A model generated the notes under the pieces. That model was given only the letters and a program-made list of their open reading frames with translations. It did not search any database and was not told where the DNA came from. Shown here in pieces: positions 1 through 11,249 of a stretch of 64,000 nucleotides of DNA. Position numbers and translations under genes: made by a program. The first letter of the stretch is position 1; each line of letters opens with the position of its first letter. Origin of the DNA: Trichoplusia ni (Eukaryota; Arthropoda; Insecta; Lepidoptera; Noctuidae); contig NC_039481.1 of the NCBI RefSeq assembly GCF_003590095.1, positions 13,919,895-13,983,894 on the forward strand. Reading direction: 5' to 3'.

Positions 1-3000
1 GTTACTTTAGATGTATATTTGGTGAACAAACTATACATTACGTTAAAGAATATAATAATGTAGTGATGATTAATAACAGTCTCAAAATCATCATCAGCAA
101 AGCAACTGCAATATGGCCAGGACGAGACTTAAAAATAATAAACTTATTAACTCTTTATAATCACATTAGGTATATTCATGAATAAAACCTCTTTTTATAC
201 ATTTTTTGCATCGTGAGAAGTTTCTTCGGACATCGCCTTCATATCTAAAGATAATAAAGTTCGCGTTGTGTGGCGTTTTATGTGCTAAGGACGCAGGCCA
301 AGCCTTGCATATGATCACGTTGTTACTTCTAACGACACTTGTAAATGGGCTAAATGGATACCTCAGAATTTAATAACTAGATAAGAATTCAAGCAAGTAA
401 AAACATGGAGATAGCTAAGGGAATTAGGAATGCTCTTCTATCTATCTGCACAAACAACGGTTTTTAAAATCTGAACTAAAGATACAATACAGCTTAATCG
501 AAAAGCCGCTTACAAGAGCAAATGCACGATAACTTTCCTACATAGCGCAAAAAGTCAACATGAACAGTTAACAAGCAATATTCTCACAATAACTACAATA
601 TTGAGATTAGTCGAAGTGAGAACTACACGCGGCTATATAAGTTCGTTTCGCTATGATTTGAACAGACGTTAGACAGTTTATACGTAAAGCTCGACCACAT
701 GAAAGTAACCGCACGAAACATTCCACCGACAGCTTTCTCTGATCGACGAATGTTTTGTACTTGAACACAGGTATCCAAGCTGGACTGTTGGTACGTAATC
801 ACATTCCGTATTAAGTAATAACATTAATACGTAATCACTTTTATGACAATCGGATTCGGAAGTTAAAACATAAAAAAACAGACATCTTTTATTGCCTCAT
901 ATTTAATCCACTTCCGAGACTGTCCAAAATTTTTTGGTTATCAATGAAGACAGCCACAATTAAAATTGAATGGCCATTCAATTATTTCTTTCAGGATGTA
1001 ATGGTTCACTTTTGATTTACTCTCTGTTGAGATATCGTGCATAGTCTGTAAATTATGCCAATATGGAAGCAGGACAAAACGCCGACATATGGTACACGTC
1101 AAGGATACTGACCGTACAGAGACCAAAATAATACTGCCCTGACGGTTTGTTTGGCACCGATGATTAATGTTTGTATTGCCTATTTATATTTCACATTTAT
1201 ACATCAAGCATTTAGCACATTGACTGACACATATGTTATGAACTTAAACGTAAAGCACATGTAAAACATATTCTATTTTAAAATTAACACATAGATCTAA
1301 ATCAAGTAGCAAATGACAAGAAATCAGTATAACATTATTACCTTGATGAAAGAAATCAAAAGATTTCTCAACAACATTAAAATTTCCCCTCAGACATAAC
1401 ACTTAAGTAGCGAGTGTGACGAGTTTAATTAATATTTTCTTTGACACCGCGATTGTTAGACGATGCATACGTGCTATAATTATGAAGAAATTTCTTAAGT
1501 AAACTAATCTGGGAACGAATCTTAACAGCGGTCCGTACTTGCTTTAAGAGCGTTTCTAATCTTTGATAGACGTCCGACTTCGATTGTGTCTGCTTTAGAT
1601 TAATTTCGTTTATTCATTTCACTTTGATCATTTTTGAAAGTTTTAGTTTGATTAAAGGCTTCGTAAGTAATAAGTTTTATTTGTAGAGCTTCTATCTTGC
1701 GTAATACTGGATAGTTGTACGAGTTACTTTAATTGAAAGCCCAACCAAGTACTAAGGACTTTGAAGTGTTCTCTTTGCTGCATCTAAAGGTAATAACCCA
1801 GGCGCGTTCAATTAAAAAATACCAAACAATTAGACTAAAACGTAATCAAGCTATAGATGGCATTTAACAAATTACAGCCTTCCGGAAAGGGCGACTAAAT
1901 CGACAACATTGCAAATCCAGCCATGTGGATGTGCCTACGTATGGCAACCGTAACAAGGTCCTCACCATATAAGAGGATTGTGGGCGGAAGCATGCACCGC
2001 GAGGTGACTCCACATTATTGTGGCGTGTCGCAAGAGCAACATGTCCGGTTGCCTACTGCCACTAACTAGTATGAAGTCTACTCATATTACCCTACAGAAA
2101 TTCGTACCAAAAACGGCATCATAAAATAATATAAGTAAAAAATATCATCATTATAGAATATATTAAAAATAATTGATGTTCTGAGTAAACTTGTTTATTT
2201 TTCGAAATACTTCCATACAGGTTTAACGTTTTCCGTCACCTCGAGGAAACTTCATTAAGTTCGTAATTCAAACTAGCCGGTTCAGTTTTCAATTAAATTG
2301 ACATTCCAATAACTACTTCCATAAGGTAGGCCAACTAGTAGCAATGGATAAATGGATATTTTTTATTATTCGAGCGTGAAATAAATATTTTCCTAATTTT
2401 CAATCATCATTATTGTAATTTGACGTTACATTTCACTAAAATATAAGGCGAAAGTCTGACATCAGCATTCAATAGCTTATTCAAATTTGTTTTATAGGAG
2501 TTTTAAAGAGCGGGTGGGAAAGGAAACCACGTCAAACAATTGTGGTGAATTACTAGGTACTCTCGATCTCCATTGACAGTGTATTATTATTGAGGCGATC
2601 GTATTGGATTCGTGTGCTGTTTTCTCTACGCAACGGAGCGAACTAAGAAATGGAAAGGGTTAAATGATATTCAGCCAAGTTGTTTAACTAACACAACTAC
2701 AAGCAGATGAATACTTCTTAACGTCATGTGTATGAAGTATGTATCATAGTTAGCGAACGTGAACATTTGTTTCAATTTGGTATATTAAGAGTAGACACGA
2801 ATTATTTCATTTTGGATGAGGTAAAGAAGCAGTAAGCGCTAGCTGTGATCTGGGTCGGTAACCACAGAGTGAGTGATGCGCTCCTTTCGCAGATAGCCAA
2901 CGAGCCGTGATCTGCTAGAGATGCCACGGTCTGTTGGACTAACCTTGGCCGTAACCATCCTGTATATTCCCCGAGAGGTCTGAGTGACATCATCGATAGC

Positions 3001-3764
3001 CAAGAATTGTTCTAATGTTGAGTGTGAGGCCAAGGCCGGAATTTCAATCGATGCTAATATTACACAGTGGAATAATAAAAAGGAAAGTAAGGTTGATGAC
3101 CCCCCGTGGACGGCTACAACTTACGGCTAGTGGACTGATGGATTTGTCCGGATTCTTTTTTTAGCTGCCATAATGCGGATGCCGATCCAGTTTAAGAAAT
3201 TTAGGTAATATTGTCCGCAGCGACGAAATAAACCAATAGTCGTCAATGAAACGGTCTAATAAAAAATTACAAATTTCGTTATCCACTCACGAACACAAGA
3301 GTAGTTATTTTTGCACAAGTCTTGTAATTTTAATAGGTACACACGTATACATTCTAATGAAACTTGTAGAGCGAAACTTTCTACAGCTTTACGTTTTTTA
3401 CTAAAATTACAGTCGATTGGATACATTTAGCGCACATTGTAAATTGTAATCCATTATAGTTTAATTTGCGACTCAATCGAATAATCTGAGTTCTTTGCAC
3501 CGATATCTCCAAAAAGTACTTTATAAAAGATGAAGCTTGATCGTCAGCCATCGTAACTGAATTGTAATGCAACGTTAAGTCATATCGCAGCGCAAACAAA
3601 CTTATCAATTAAATCGATTCATAGCGAGTATTGTAATACATTGCAGTAACACCTGGCGAACGATAAAGTATAACGCATCAACTACTCATTATCATCGGCA
3701 TTCCAAACGCATAACGTTATCATTGATCGTTATGCTTAACTGTTTCTAACAACTGGGATCTTAC
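1..3764. other. No supported gene; AT-rich, possibly intron of a minus-strand gene
   Basis: I see no convincing exon here. If the candidate minus-strand first exon at 3765-3887 is real, this stretch would be its first intron running off the left edge. A GC-richer patch at about 2802-3040 has two overlapping open minus-strand frames of just over 60 codons, but neither has recognisable domains or clear splice flanks. A second GC-richer patch lies at about 1890-2090. Both could be old repeat remnants or unannotated short exons. Confidence 0.4.
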
Positions 3765-3887
3765 CGAGACGGCAACGGAGTTGCTCGGTCCGATCCCTGC
3801 CTCGGCGGCGGAGTGCTGGCCCTCAGGCACGCTTAGAAAACGGCGTAAGGTGCCATATCCAGACGCTGATGCCACCATGGCTACCAT
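3765..3887 (-). CDS. Candidate first coding exon of an unidentified minus-strand gene (partial)
   Basis: Reading the minus strand, an ATG at 3887 opens 41 codons that end at a clean donor (gtctcg|gtaaga) at 3765/3764, phase 0. The peptide begins MVAMVASASGYGTLRRFL and continues with a low-charge segment rich in Ala and Ser. The second Met, at codon 4, sits in a strong start context (gccATGG) and may be the true start. A CpG-rich block lies immediately upstream on the same strand, as expected for a promoter plus 5' leader. I do not recognise the protein, and no following exon is visible in the 3.7 kb left of it, so the rest would lie outside the window. It could also be a chance open frame at a CpG-rich site. 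Confidence 0.4.
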
Positions 3888-3929
3888 AGTTAATTCACAA
3901 TCACAGCACAGTAACCACTAGTTCTCTTT

Positions 3930-4080
3930 GTGACATCACTCGCGCGGGCGTGTTCGGAAATTTCGCGGTTCGCGCGCACGGCGACCTGCGCGCGCGACGC
4001 GTTTCAACTGCGGGCCGAGCTGAACGAAGGCTGCGGCGCGCCCCCTACCACGACCCGTACGCAACTTGCGACTTTAAACG
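3930..4080 (-). promoter_or_regulatory. CpG-rich promoter-like block
   Basis: About 150 bases with many CG dinucleotides (runs such as cgcgcgcgacgcg), surrounded by DNA that is very AT-rich. It lies directly upstream of the candidate minus-strand exon at 3765-3887, which makes a promoter or GC-rich 5' leader the simplest reading. No TATA box or certain initiator was identified. Confidence 0.4.
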
Positions 4081-4164
4081 AGCTTCGATAAGCTTCTTGG
4101 ATTAGTTTCTACTTCCGTCTTTATTTGTTTTACCATCAAACTTGTATGCACTTGTCCCTTTATA

Positions 4165-4382
4165 CATAACTAGCTTTCCGCCCGCGGCTTCGCCCGCGTC
4201 GAGGTCGGTCATATCGCATTTTCAAGAGAACTCAGAAGTCCGGGATAAAAACTATCCTATGTTCTTACTCAAGGTCAACTCTATCTCTGTACCAAATTTC
4301 ATTAAAATCAGTTCAGTGGTTTAGGCGTGAAAGCGTAACAGACAGACAGAGTTACTTTCGTATTTATAATATTAGTAGGGAT
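4165..4382 (+). repeat. Lepidopteran short interspersed repeat (SINE-like)
   Basis: The stretch begins 'ccgcccgcggcttcgcccgc' and goes on to 'aaatttcattaaaatcagtt', 'cagtggtttaggcgtgaaag' and 'cgtaacagacagacagagtt', ending near 'attagtaggga'. I know this order of segments as a very common dispersed repeat in moth and butterfly genomes. The open frame of 60 codons within it is not a gene. The assignment is from memory of the repeat pattern, not a database search. Confidence 0.65.
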
Positions 4383-4389
4383 TTAAAAA

Positions 4390-6100
4390 CTACTTTTCAT
4401 AGCAAGTAAATTTATTTGAATCATAATGTTTATCAAGGTTTTGGGTGTTTTGTTATCTTATCACAGTTAAATAAACATTTAAGCAGAAATAGGTGTGTAC
4501 CCTAGCAATGTTAAAATTTTCAGCACTAACCAAAATTTTAAAATCATGACGTGTTTTTTACTAAAAATAAATTGTTTGTAAAAAACCAATACAACAGCTG
4601 TTATTGGCTCAATGTTGGTTTTTAAATACATAAATATAGTATAAATATTTATTTATTCAAATTTAAAATATATCAATTATGTTAGTTAGCAATCATCATT
4701 ATTAATTTTAAGTATTATAATGATAAAAACTTACTTACATATAATTTATTCCATGTTCATAAGATACAAATTGAAATGTAAAAACGATTTTTTATTCAAT
4801 TAATTTACATCATAACATAACTATAATGAATGAGTAGTAGACAGTACCCATAACAACTGAACTAGGTATTTTGTTAAGGTATGGTGTTTCTTTGAAATGC
4901 TTATGGGTGATTGATTTATTATAACTTCAGATTTTGTAAATCACATGGTAAACCAACATTATTATATTTTAATTTCAATACTTTTCAAACTATTACTTAA
5001 GCTTGTTATTAAATATTTTATGTTCACAAACAAAACTTCAAAACATTAAGAGTGATTGTCATGACAAGCCATTCATAAATCTCAGAAAATATTTCATTGA
5101 AAAGAGCACCTTTTAAATATTGATTTTGTTTGGTAGGCAGCTTCATATTATAGTTAAATAGGGGTAAAAAGTGGAATAAATAATTAATTTGAAGCTAGTT
5201 TAAGTTAAATATAAGGAAAGTCTATCTAATAAAAGGATAGATAAGTTAAAAAAGTAAGAGAAAAACAGTGATTAAGTTAAATGAATCATAGTCCTAAAGC
5301 TCTGACTGTTCAACATCACGGTAAGTGATTTTGTGAGTCACAGCTTCTCAAGTCACACAATGATTAAATATATTTACAAAAAAATATTATTTATTACTTT
5401 ATATTGATTTTCAATGGTCATACCCACAACCAATTTTACATTCATAACATAATTTCCCTGTTATGAAACATGGTACAGTGAAGTGTGGTCATTTTTCTTA
5501 GAGAATCTTGTTTTATTGTAATTTACAACATATTATTCAAGATTCATTGTAACTCACAACAAATATCATGTTTCCTTTCATATGTTTATAAATTGTATTT
5601 ACTTTAATAAACAATAAAAAAACTTTCTTCATTTAAAATGGTCCTCCACCCAAATTAAACTTCAAGAACATTCTATCCTAGCAAGAATGAGACATATAAA
5701 AGGAATAACACATAGCCACACACACAGCTCTGTGATATGACAAATAAGGCTCATAACAATGTTCTAATGCCAATAATTTATTCTGTTAGTGTGGGCAGGA
5801 CCTCCAGCGCCCACTACTTGCCTTGATTTGTTTTTACATCCATAGAACTATGATATTTAATCACTTAGCTTGATTAAGATATAACCAGAGTAAGTTTTAG
5901 GTGTAATAGGACCATATTAACGTGAAAACTGATCTGTAAAAATATTTCAAGTCCAAAACAAGCATGAACAAAGTGCATGTTTTACCAGACAGCACAATGC
6001 TGCAGGCACATTCCAATGCAAATTTCCCAAGCACCAAGGCGATATGAGTAAGCCAAAGGTGAAATTATTAAAAACCGGCAGTACGTCGAGTAGGGCTCAC
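4390..6100. other. AT-rich stretch with no gene seen
   Basis: Very AT-rich sequence without long open frames or recognisable exons. If the candidate exon at 6101-6163 is real, this would be the start of its first intron. Confidence 0.4.
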
Positions 6101-6163
6101 CTGTTTGGTGTCCACACAATCAGTGGCCTCCATGTTGGCATGTGATCTCTCCTGCCGCTCCAT
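6101..6163 (-). CDS. Candidate first coding exon of an unidentified minus-strand gene (partial)
   Basis: On the minus strand an ATG at 6163 opens 21 codons (MERQERSHANMEATDCVDTK plus Q) ending at a good donor, caaacag|gtgagc, phase 0. A mildly CpG-rich leader candidate lies upstream at about 6470-6520. The exon is short and I recognise no family. It may be an alternative first exon of the same gene as the 3765-3887 exon, a separate gene, or chance. It faces away from RSRC1, whose start codon is 1.29 kb to the right, so the two would share a divergent intergenic region. Confidence 0.35.
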
Positions 6164-6911
6164 AACTTAGGAAACATCAGAATCTCTTATACCATTTACA
6201 AGGCGTTATAAAAGCACACAATAGAATACTAAACATAACAACCGCGATGGGCTCAACAATTTTTAACGAAACAATGTCAGCGATTGCACTTAACACGTAC
6301 TGCACTGTAGGTCCGTTACACCGTCTCGTTTGACATTTAACTAGCGCAACCACTGTTATGAACACATTTTAATCCTCTTAACATAATAACAAAGCTGTAG
6401 ACTTCATTTTTGTGATAATTATACGAAAAATACAGTTGATCACCATCTTAAAATTTTCACACATTCCGTCATCGAGGCCGACTGACGGTCGCTGCCCTAC
6501 GAATCGTCCCATTACACGCATCAGAAACTTAAAATGTCACGAACAGTAACAAAACTTACAATAGATTGTAAACTTAAGTATTTTAATGGAAATGATTTGG
6601 AAATTTCCACCATAATTAGTTCATTTATACGAATGAAATATATCTGTTCAATAAGTATTTTTCCAAAAAATATTATTTTATCCATGGGAAAAATATAAAC
6701 GTATAATGAAACTTCAACTTCGACAGTATTGCCATCTACCGATTTTCTTTTGCATTTCATAGTTCATTCGATTTTGAAAATACTGGTAACTAGACGATCA
6801 AGCTAGGTACTAATGAAAACTGTAGCTTACTGAAAATAAATAGTAACAAATAGTAAATGGGCCATATTATGAAAATGTTTTTTGAATATAAATAGCTTGT
6901 TGTTTTCACTC

Positions 6912-7010
6912 AGCGCAGGCCGAGAAGGAGATGGTGGGACGAGTTCGTTCCTTTTCGCCGACCTGGTCTTTGTTGGCCATAGTCTCTTTCCCATGCAGTG
7001 GGACTACTAA
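6912..7010 (+). mobile_element. Degraded C-terminal tail of a non-LTR retrotransposon (LINE)
   Basis: The plus-strand reading gives RRPRRRWWDEFVPFRRPG and then a stop. A 'GRPxxRWxDDL' segment close to the C-terminus is characteristic of the endonuclease-reverse transcriptase ORFs of insect RTE/R1/jockey-type LINEs. The frame is broken soon after, so this is a dead 5'-truncated copy. It may belong to the same insertion as the LINE 3' end at 7190-7312. Confidence 0.5.
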
Positions 7011-7189
7011 AAATAATCATAATTATGTATAAAGTATAATATTGCACAATTCAAAGTTGTTTTTCTAGCCGATTTTTTTTTATTGATCTAACTAAGCTTC
7101 CGCATTTCTTACTCGTTCACTTTAAATTCTATAATATTTTGCATTAAAAGGTTTTCATACCATTTTTAAGCTTAAGAAATAAGCTTAAG

Positions 7190-7312
7190 GTTGTCTGGAA
7201 GATATCGCTTTTAGCGATAAGACCGCCATTGTACCCTAACATTGTATGTATTAAGAATCACTGCTGTAATTCCATGGTGTACAATAAAGAATATTCTAAT
7301 CTAATCTAATTT
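7190..7312 (+). mobile_element. 3' end of a 5'-truncated LINE with short tandem tail
   Basis: The segment contains 'ggttgtctggaagatatcgc', 'gcgataagaccgccattgta' and 'ggtgtacaataaagaatatt', followed by a TCTAA-repeat tail. This order (gcgataaggccgcc, then gtgtacaataaagagtatt plus a pentanucleotide tail) is a familiar lepidopteran LINE 3' terminus. It ends only about 140 bases before the RSRC1 start codon. Confidence 0.65.
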
Positions 7313-7450
7313 GGGGATTAATAATCTGTAATTTATGAATTCGCCACAGATGTAAAAAGAATGTCTGACAGTGACATTATACTATTTTATTTTTGTGGTT
7401 ATAAATAAATTAAAACAGATTTTACTCCTTACTAGTGTTAGTATTCTATT

Positions 7451-8661
7451 ATGCCGCGAGAAAGAAGTCGGTACCGGGATAGGCGAAGCACGTCATATAG
7501 TTCTGAATCATCGTACGAGAGAAGAAGATCAAAGAGCAAACATAAACGTAGATCGAGATCCCGAGATAGATCAGAGTCTAGTAGTCACAAAAGGAGGCGA
7601 TCTTCATCCCGTACTAGGTCTAGGAGAAGAAGTTATACTAGAAGTCTTTCCAGAGATCGCTACGAGTCTAGGTCTAAACGACGTTCTACATCGAGGTCTC
7701 GTTCCAAACGAGATCGATCGCGGTCACTGTCGAGTTCTAGAAGTAAAAATAAGTATAAACAAAAGAAGTCTAAGAAGAGGTCTTCGAGCAGCCGCAGTGG
7801 CTCGTTTGATATTGGTAAATTCGACCAACCAGTCCTAGAACTATGTTACACATGCACAATTTATTCTACACTGGATGCTCATAAGATACATACTTGACTT
7901 CTTTATTTTTTTGCTTTCAGAGAGACCGACCCATACAAAGTCTCTTGATGACACAGAAACTAAATTGGAGAAGGCAATCAAAGCTGCTGAGGCAGTTGGG
8001 TTGACTATGACGAAAATCCCAACTTATGAGTACAAGGAGGTTGAGATCAAAGAGGATATGCCTACAATTCTTGATAGGAACCTGTTAGCCGAGTTGAACA
8101 GTGAATCCTTTGTGCAGAGGACATTCACTTCCTCTAGGGCCAAAAAACAGCCTCAAAATATTGTTATTGATTTAGATTCTCAGACTGTGAAAATACCTGA
8201 AAGTGATGTGAAGCCTCCGGCAGATGATTCCATTATTAATTTTGATGTAAGTGAAGCTTTATATCAACAGTTATGTTACTAGGCTTATCCTACATAATAG
8301 CCTTCCGCTACCCTTCAACCTGCTTTGTCCAAAAAACATAGATCTTTGCAAGTATTGCTGTTTGTTTGCTATTTTGTATTTAGTTAAAAAAACTGGTTAA
8401 AAGAGATATATTCAGCATTCACTTTTAATTTTTTTGACAAATAAAAATGACCGACTCAGGTCCATGATATTTAATATGATTCAAGGAAATAATTTTGTAT
8501 TTATTCATATTTTCTATTATCTGTTTTGTTTTAAAGTTTTGTACTATGCATAAAAAAATACATTTTTTCAGGAAATACCAAGTGAAGAAGAACTTAGAGA
8601 AATGTGGATTCAGAAACTTTATCACTACAGAAAGAAAATGTTAGGCGGGGGTGAACTATAG
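7451..8661 (+). CDS. RSRC1: RSRC1-like (SRrp53) serine/arginine-rich splicing-related protein
   Basis: Three exons: 7451-7814, 7921-8246, 8572-8661; 259 residues, all joins in frame. Exon 1 encodes an RS domain (residues 1-120, dense in RS/SR/RR pairs). Exon 2 has a short predicted coiled coil (about 131-148, ETKLEKAIKAAEAVG) and the motif ESFVQRTFTSS (about 183-193). Exon 3 ends with EEELREMWIQKLYHYRKKM. The last two motifs correspond to the conserved C-terminal half of vertebrate RSRC1 (SDSFVQQTF and AEEKWFKRLIALRQERL), which is why I prefer RSRC1 to a generic SR protein. The family acts in the nucleus in 3' splice-site use and alternative splicing. It is shorter than the human protein, mainly in the RS part. 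The first ATG is used; a LINE tail ends about 140 bases upstream. Likely poly(A) signals are at 8684-8689 or 9161-9166. Confidence 0.78.
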
Positions 8662-9160
8662 AGCATAGAAATAAAGAAAGAAAAATAAACAAGAAATTGG
8701 ATACCTCATTACATAATCAGGATGTGGTCAGGATACAATTAACAAACAATTATTGTTTAAATAACTTATAATATATGAAATATTCCATCTCTTTGCATGT
8801 CTTTTTTCTATTGTAGGTACCTTAACTCTTAACCTTGGACTGAGAGCATAATTGCAATTGTTAAGTCTTATTGCATAAGATCTCTTACACAATTAGATGC
8901 TTTTTTTCTAATATTTTGCTATCAAGATGCATTATATTTATAGATTTGTTTAAATAATCTTTATAAAATGTTGCAAATAATACGTATGATGCAGGAAAAA
9001 ATTTAAGATTAAATTTTTCATTATTTTCATGGGGTAAAAATATTACAAAGATCTTGAGCCCATTATTCTAACGGTTTATTCTGATAAAACTTCACATTCA
9101 GATAACATGTAATAGGTGTGCTGAAGATACAACAGTATGTAACAACAGCTCTGTAGAATC

Positions 9161-9166
9161 AATAAA
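9161..9166 (+). other. Poly(A) signal, candidate for RSRC1
   Basis: Canonical AATAAA on the plus strand, 500 bases after the RSRC1 stop. A nearer AATAAA at 8684-8689 competes with it. Confidence 0.4.
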
Positions 9167-9189
9167 AACAAGTAACAACCTAAAGTATT

Positions 9190-9195
9190 TTTATT
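9190..9195 (-). other. Poly(A) signal for Tim13
   Basis: Canonical AATAAA on the minus strand, about 120 bases past the Tim13 stop codon; the only good candidate in the short 3' region. Confidence 0.55.
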
Positions 9196-9315
9196 GAACA
9201 CATTAACATAACTGGCAGCCGCAACTCACAATTTGAAATGCTTTTTGTAACTACTAAGTTGTCTATATTTACAGTGACGCGATGGCATGCAGCCCTTAGG
9301 TCCCCACGATCGCTT

Positions 9316-9588
9316 TCACATGTTGCTCCTCTCTCGCTGGATACGACTGCTGTACGTTCGCGACACCAGGTTCCATGCATCCATATACCTATCCATACAC
9401 ATTGCTATGCATTTCTGTTCAGAATTGTCTAACGCTGTACCCGGTTTATTGATACACTTTTTGAAACATTTTTCCGACATTTTCGTCAGGAGCTCTTGAG
9501 CGTTCGCTATGGCAATTTGTTGTTTAACCTGGTCCATCAACTCCTCTTTCTGTGCCCCAGAGAGGGATCCCGTAGATAACGTATCCAT
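9316..9588 (-). CDS. Tim13: Mitochondrial inter-membrane-space chaperone Tim13
   Basis: Single-exon coding region of 90 residues, the usual size of a small Tim protein. It carries the twin CX3C motif: C41-FKK-C45 and C60-IAM-C64, separated by 14 residues, which form the two disulfides of this family. The segments IAIANAQELL, CFKKCINKPG and CIAMCMDRYMDAWN and the C-terminal IQRERSNM match Tim13 rather than Tim8, 9 or 10. Tim13 works as a hexamer with Tim8, escorting hydrophobic precursors such as Tim23 across the inter-membrane space. Import depends on Mia40, so no cleavable presequence is expected, and none is seen. Its start lies 864 bases from that of SNRNP25 on the opposite strand, and its 3' end converges on RSRC1. 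Confidence 0.96.
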   Translation of the reverse strand: MDTLSTGSLSGAQKEELMDQVKQQIAIANAQELLTKMSEKCFKKCINKPGTALDNSEQKCIAMCMDRYMDAWNLVSRTYSSRIQRERSNM

Positions 9589-10452
9589 GGCTATTTTAGC
9601 TTTTATGAGATTTTAGGATGATACAATTTATAGAATTTTGTAATATTGACAGTATAACCTCAAATTTCAATCTGTCAGCGAGCGAATGGAGCAATTTTTG
9701 ATTTATGTTGCCATTTTATGATTTACATGTCCCCAAAAATCAATTCTGCTTACCTCGTTACACTTGAGTTTATCGAATTAAAGTAGTATGAAAACTGCAA
9801 GACTATTAATTAGGCGTATACGTAGTTAAGTCGAATATGCTTTGAAGGTCTAAAATACATATGAATCTTTAATTTATAATGAGGGCACGGAAATGTGGTC
9901 CAATTAATGAAAAAAAAAACGTTATTTAATATTGCGTTCGGTGGCTGAGACAAATGTCACACCATTTGTGACAAATTTTGAGACCAAAAGAGAAAATAAT
10001 TTAATTCAATATTTTTAAGAATTTAATTTAAACTTACATACCAACAATTTGGCGAAAGTTGTATTATGCTGGTTACACATAAAAGAACAAAAAAATATTG
10101 TTTATGGTTTTAGTGGTGTAGGAGTGAGCTAATGATTTACAATTTTGCCGTAAAATCACTCCATCGAGAATACCATCACATACTTTCTAGAGGTGAGTTC
10201 AAGGCATTTCCAATATTATATCGACATTTTTAGAATGCTTTGGCAAACAAGACAGAACTGTCATATCATATGACATATCTTGGGCCTGCAAAGTTGTTGG
10301 TAAATAAAATATCCAAACTGCAATTTGCCGAGACAGTACAATTATAGTAAAACTAGCGATTGTAGAGATTTGAAGTTGAACGCAAACGATCTTTTTCTGG
10401 ATGTTCACAACTTGTTAAAAGTAAATTTCTCCTTCGGATAAGAGCAATTGCA
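9589..10452. promoter_or_regulatory. Divergent promoter region of Tim13 and SNRNP25
   Basis: 864 bases separate two start codons on opposite strands, with no open frame of note between them. Start sites and control elements of both genes must lie here unless there are distant 5' UTR exons. The sequence is AT-rich without a CpG island. No specific binding site was identified with confidence. Confidence 0.5.
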
Positions 10453-11231
10453 ATGGAAACAGCAGAAAGTTTAGAAAAAGACCAAGACGAGCAAGAAGAT
10501 GTAGCTAGTACATTATCACACGATGAATTATTGGAGATCACACAATCTTCTCTTGCAACATTGATGAGTACAGATGAATTACTGAAAGATCTACCGAATG
10601 ATATAATTATTGAAGAAATTTTATCACAGGTAAAAGAGCGAATAATAATCGAATCACAACATTAATCATGTTCTTTATTGTTTGAAAATAAAGTAATGCA
10701 ATGATGCTACAACTAGTCATAATAGTTATATTGTAGGTTTCACAAATAAAGCACACACCTCATCCATTCTGATCTTGGATTAACAATAGTTACACATTTA
10801 GGGTAACCAACTTGTTAATGTTTCTTTTTGTTGCAGATTGCTGTTGAACATGGCCAGTCAATAACAATTTTTATTTCAAGGGAAACTGAACCCACTTTAA
10901 AAGTTATTGTAAGTTAAGCTTGAAAACTGTTTTTCCTGCTCAGTGTATAGAATATGCTATGTATATAATCCCATAATAATGGAAATTTAAATTCCAGGTT
11001 CCTCAAAATGCAACAGTAAAAAGTTTAAAGAAAGCCATACAAAGACACTTTGAAATATACATGAAAAGATCAGGAATAAAAACTAAAATATCATGGAGGT
11101 ATATTTGGAAGACTTACATCTTAAATTATGACAGCCTCCTTTTAGACAATGACAATGCTTTAATACAAGACTATGGAGTAACAAACAAAGTAACACTGTC
11201 ATTCAAGAAAAAAAGATGCCAGAAAGTATAG
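10453..11231 (+). CDS. SNRNP25: U11/U12 small nuclear ribonucleoprotein 25 kDa protein
   Basis: Exons 10453-10629, 10837-10908, 10998-11231; 160 residues, all introns phase 0. Residues 1-50 are acidic and variable. From about residue 45 (LLKDLPNDIIIEEILSQIAV) to the end the protein follows SNRNP25: LKKAIQRH, then the diagnostic ISWRYIWKTYIL, then LIQDYGVTNKVTLSFKKK. The C-terminal part is a ubiquitin-like fold. The protein belongs to the U11/U12 di-snRNP of the minor spliceosome, where it contacts U11 near the 5' splice site of U12-type introns. The gene's own introns have ordinary GT-AG ends with U2-type donors (gtaaaa, gtaagt). It runs tail-to-tail into the row-like gene, with 267 bases between stop codons. 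Confidence 0.93.
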
Positions 11232-11243
11232 TTTGTAAAAGCT

Positions 11244-11249
11244 TTTATT
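11244..11249 (-). other. Candidate poly(A) signal for the row-like gene
   Basis: AATAAA on the minus strand, about 250 bases past the row-like stop codon. It lies only 13 bases beyond the SNRNP25 stop on the other strand, so if used the two transcripts overlap at their 3' ends. Confidence 0.35.

Larger units (their letters stand above)
8662..9315. other. Convergent 3' intergenic region between RSRC1 and Tim13
   Basis: AT-rich sequence between the two stop codons. Plus-strand AATAAA signals are at 8670-8675 (too close to the stop to be useful), 8684-8689 and 9161-9166. A minus-strand AATAAA is at 9190-9195. If the distal RSRC1 signal is used, the two 3' UTRs nearly meet or overlap. Confidence 0.6.

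Noticed and set aside
7371..7838. 155-codon frame overlapping RSRC1 exon 1 in another frame
   Set aside because: It is a by-product of the repetitive Arg/Ser codons of the RS domain; it lacks domain features, and the RSRC1 frame is the one continued by spliced exons.
8670..8675. AATAAA eight bases after the RSRC1 stop
   Set aside because: Too close to the stop codon to give a usual 3' UTR; later signals are more plausible.
10630..10997. Possible U12-type introns in SNRNP25
   Set aside because: It would fit the protein's own function, but the donors (gtaaaa, gtaagt) are U2-type and lack the ATCCTT core.
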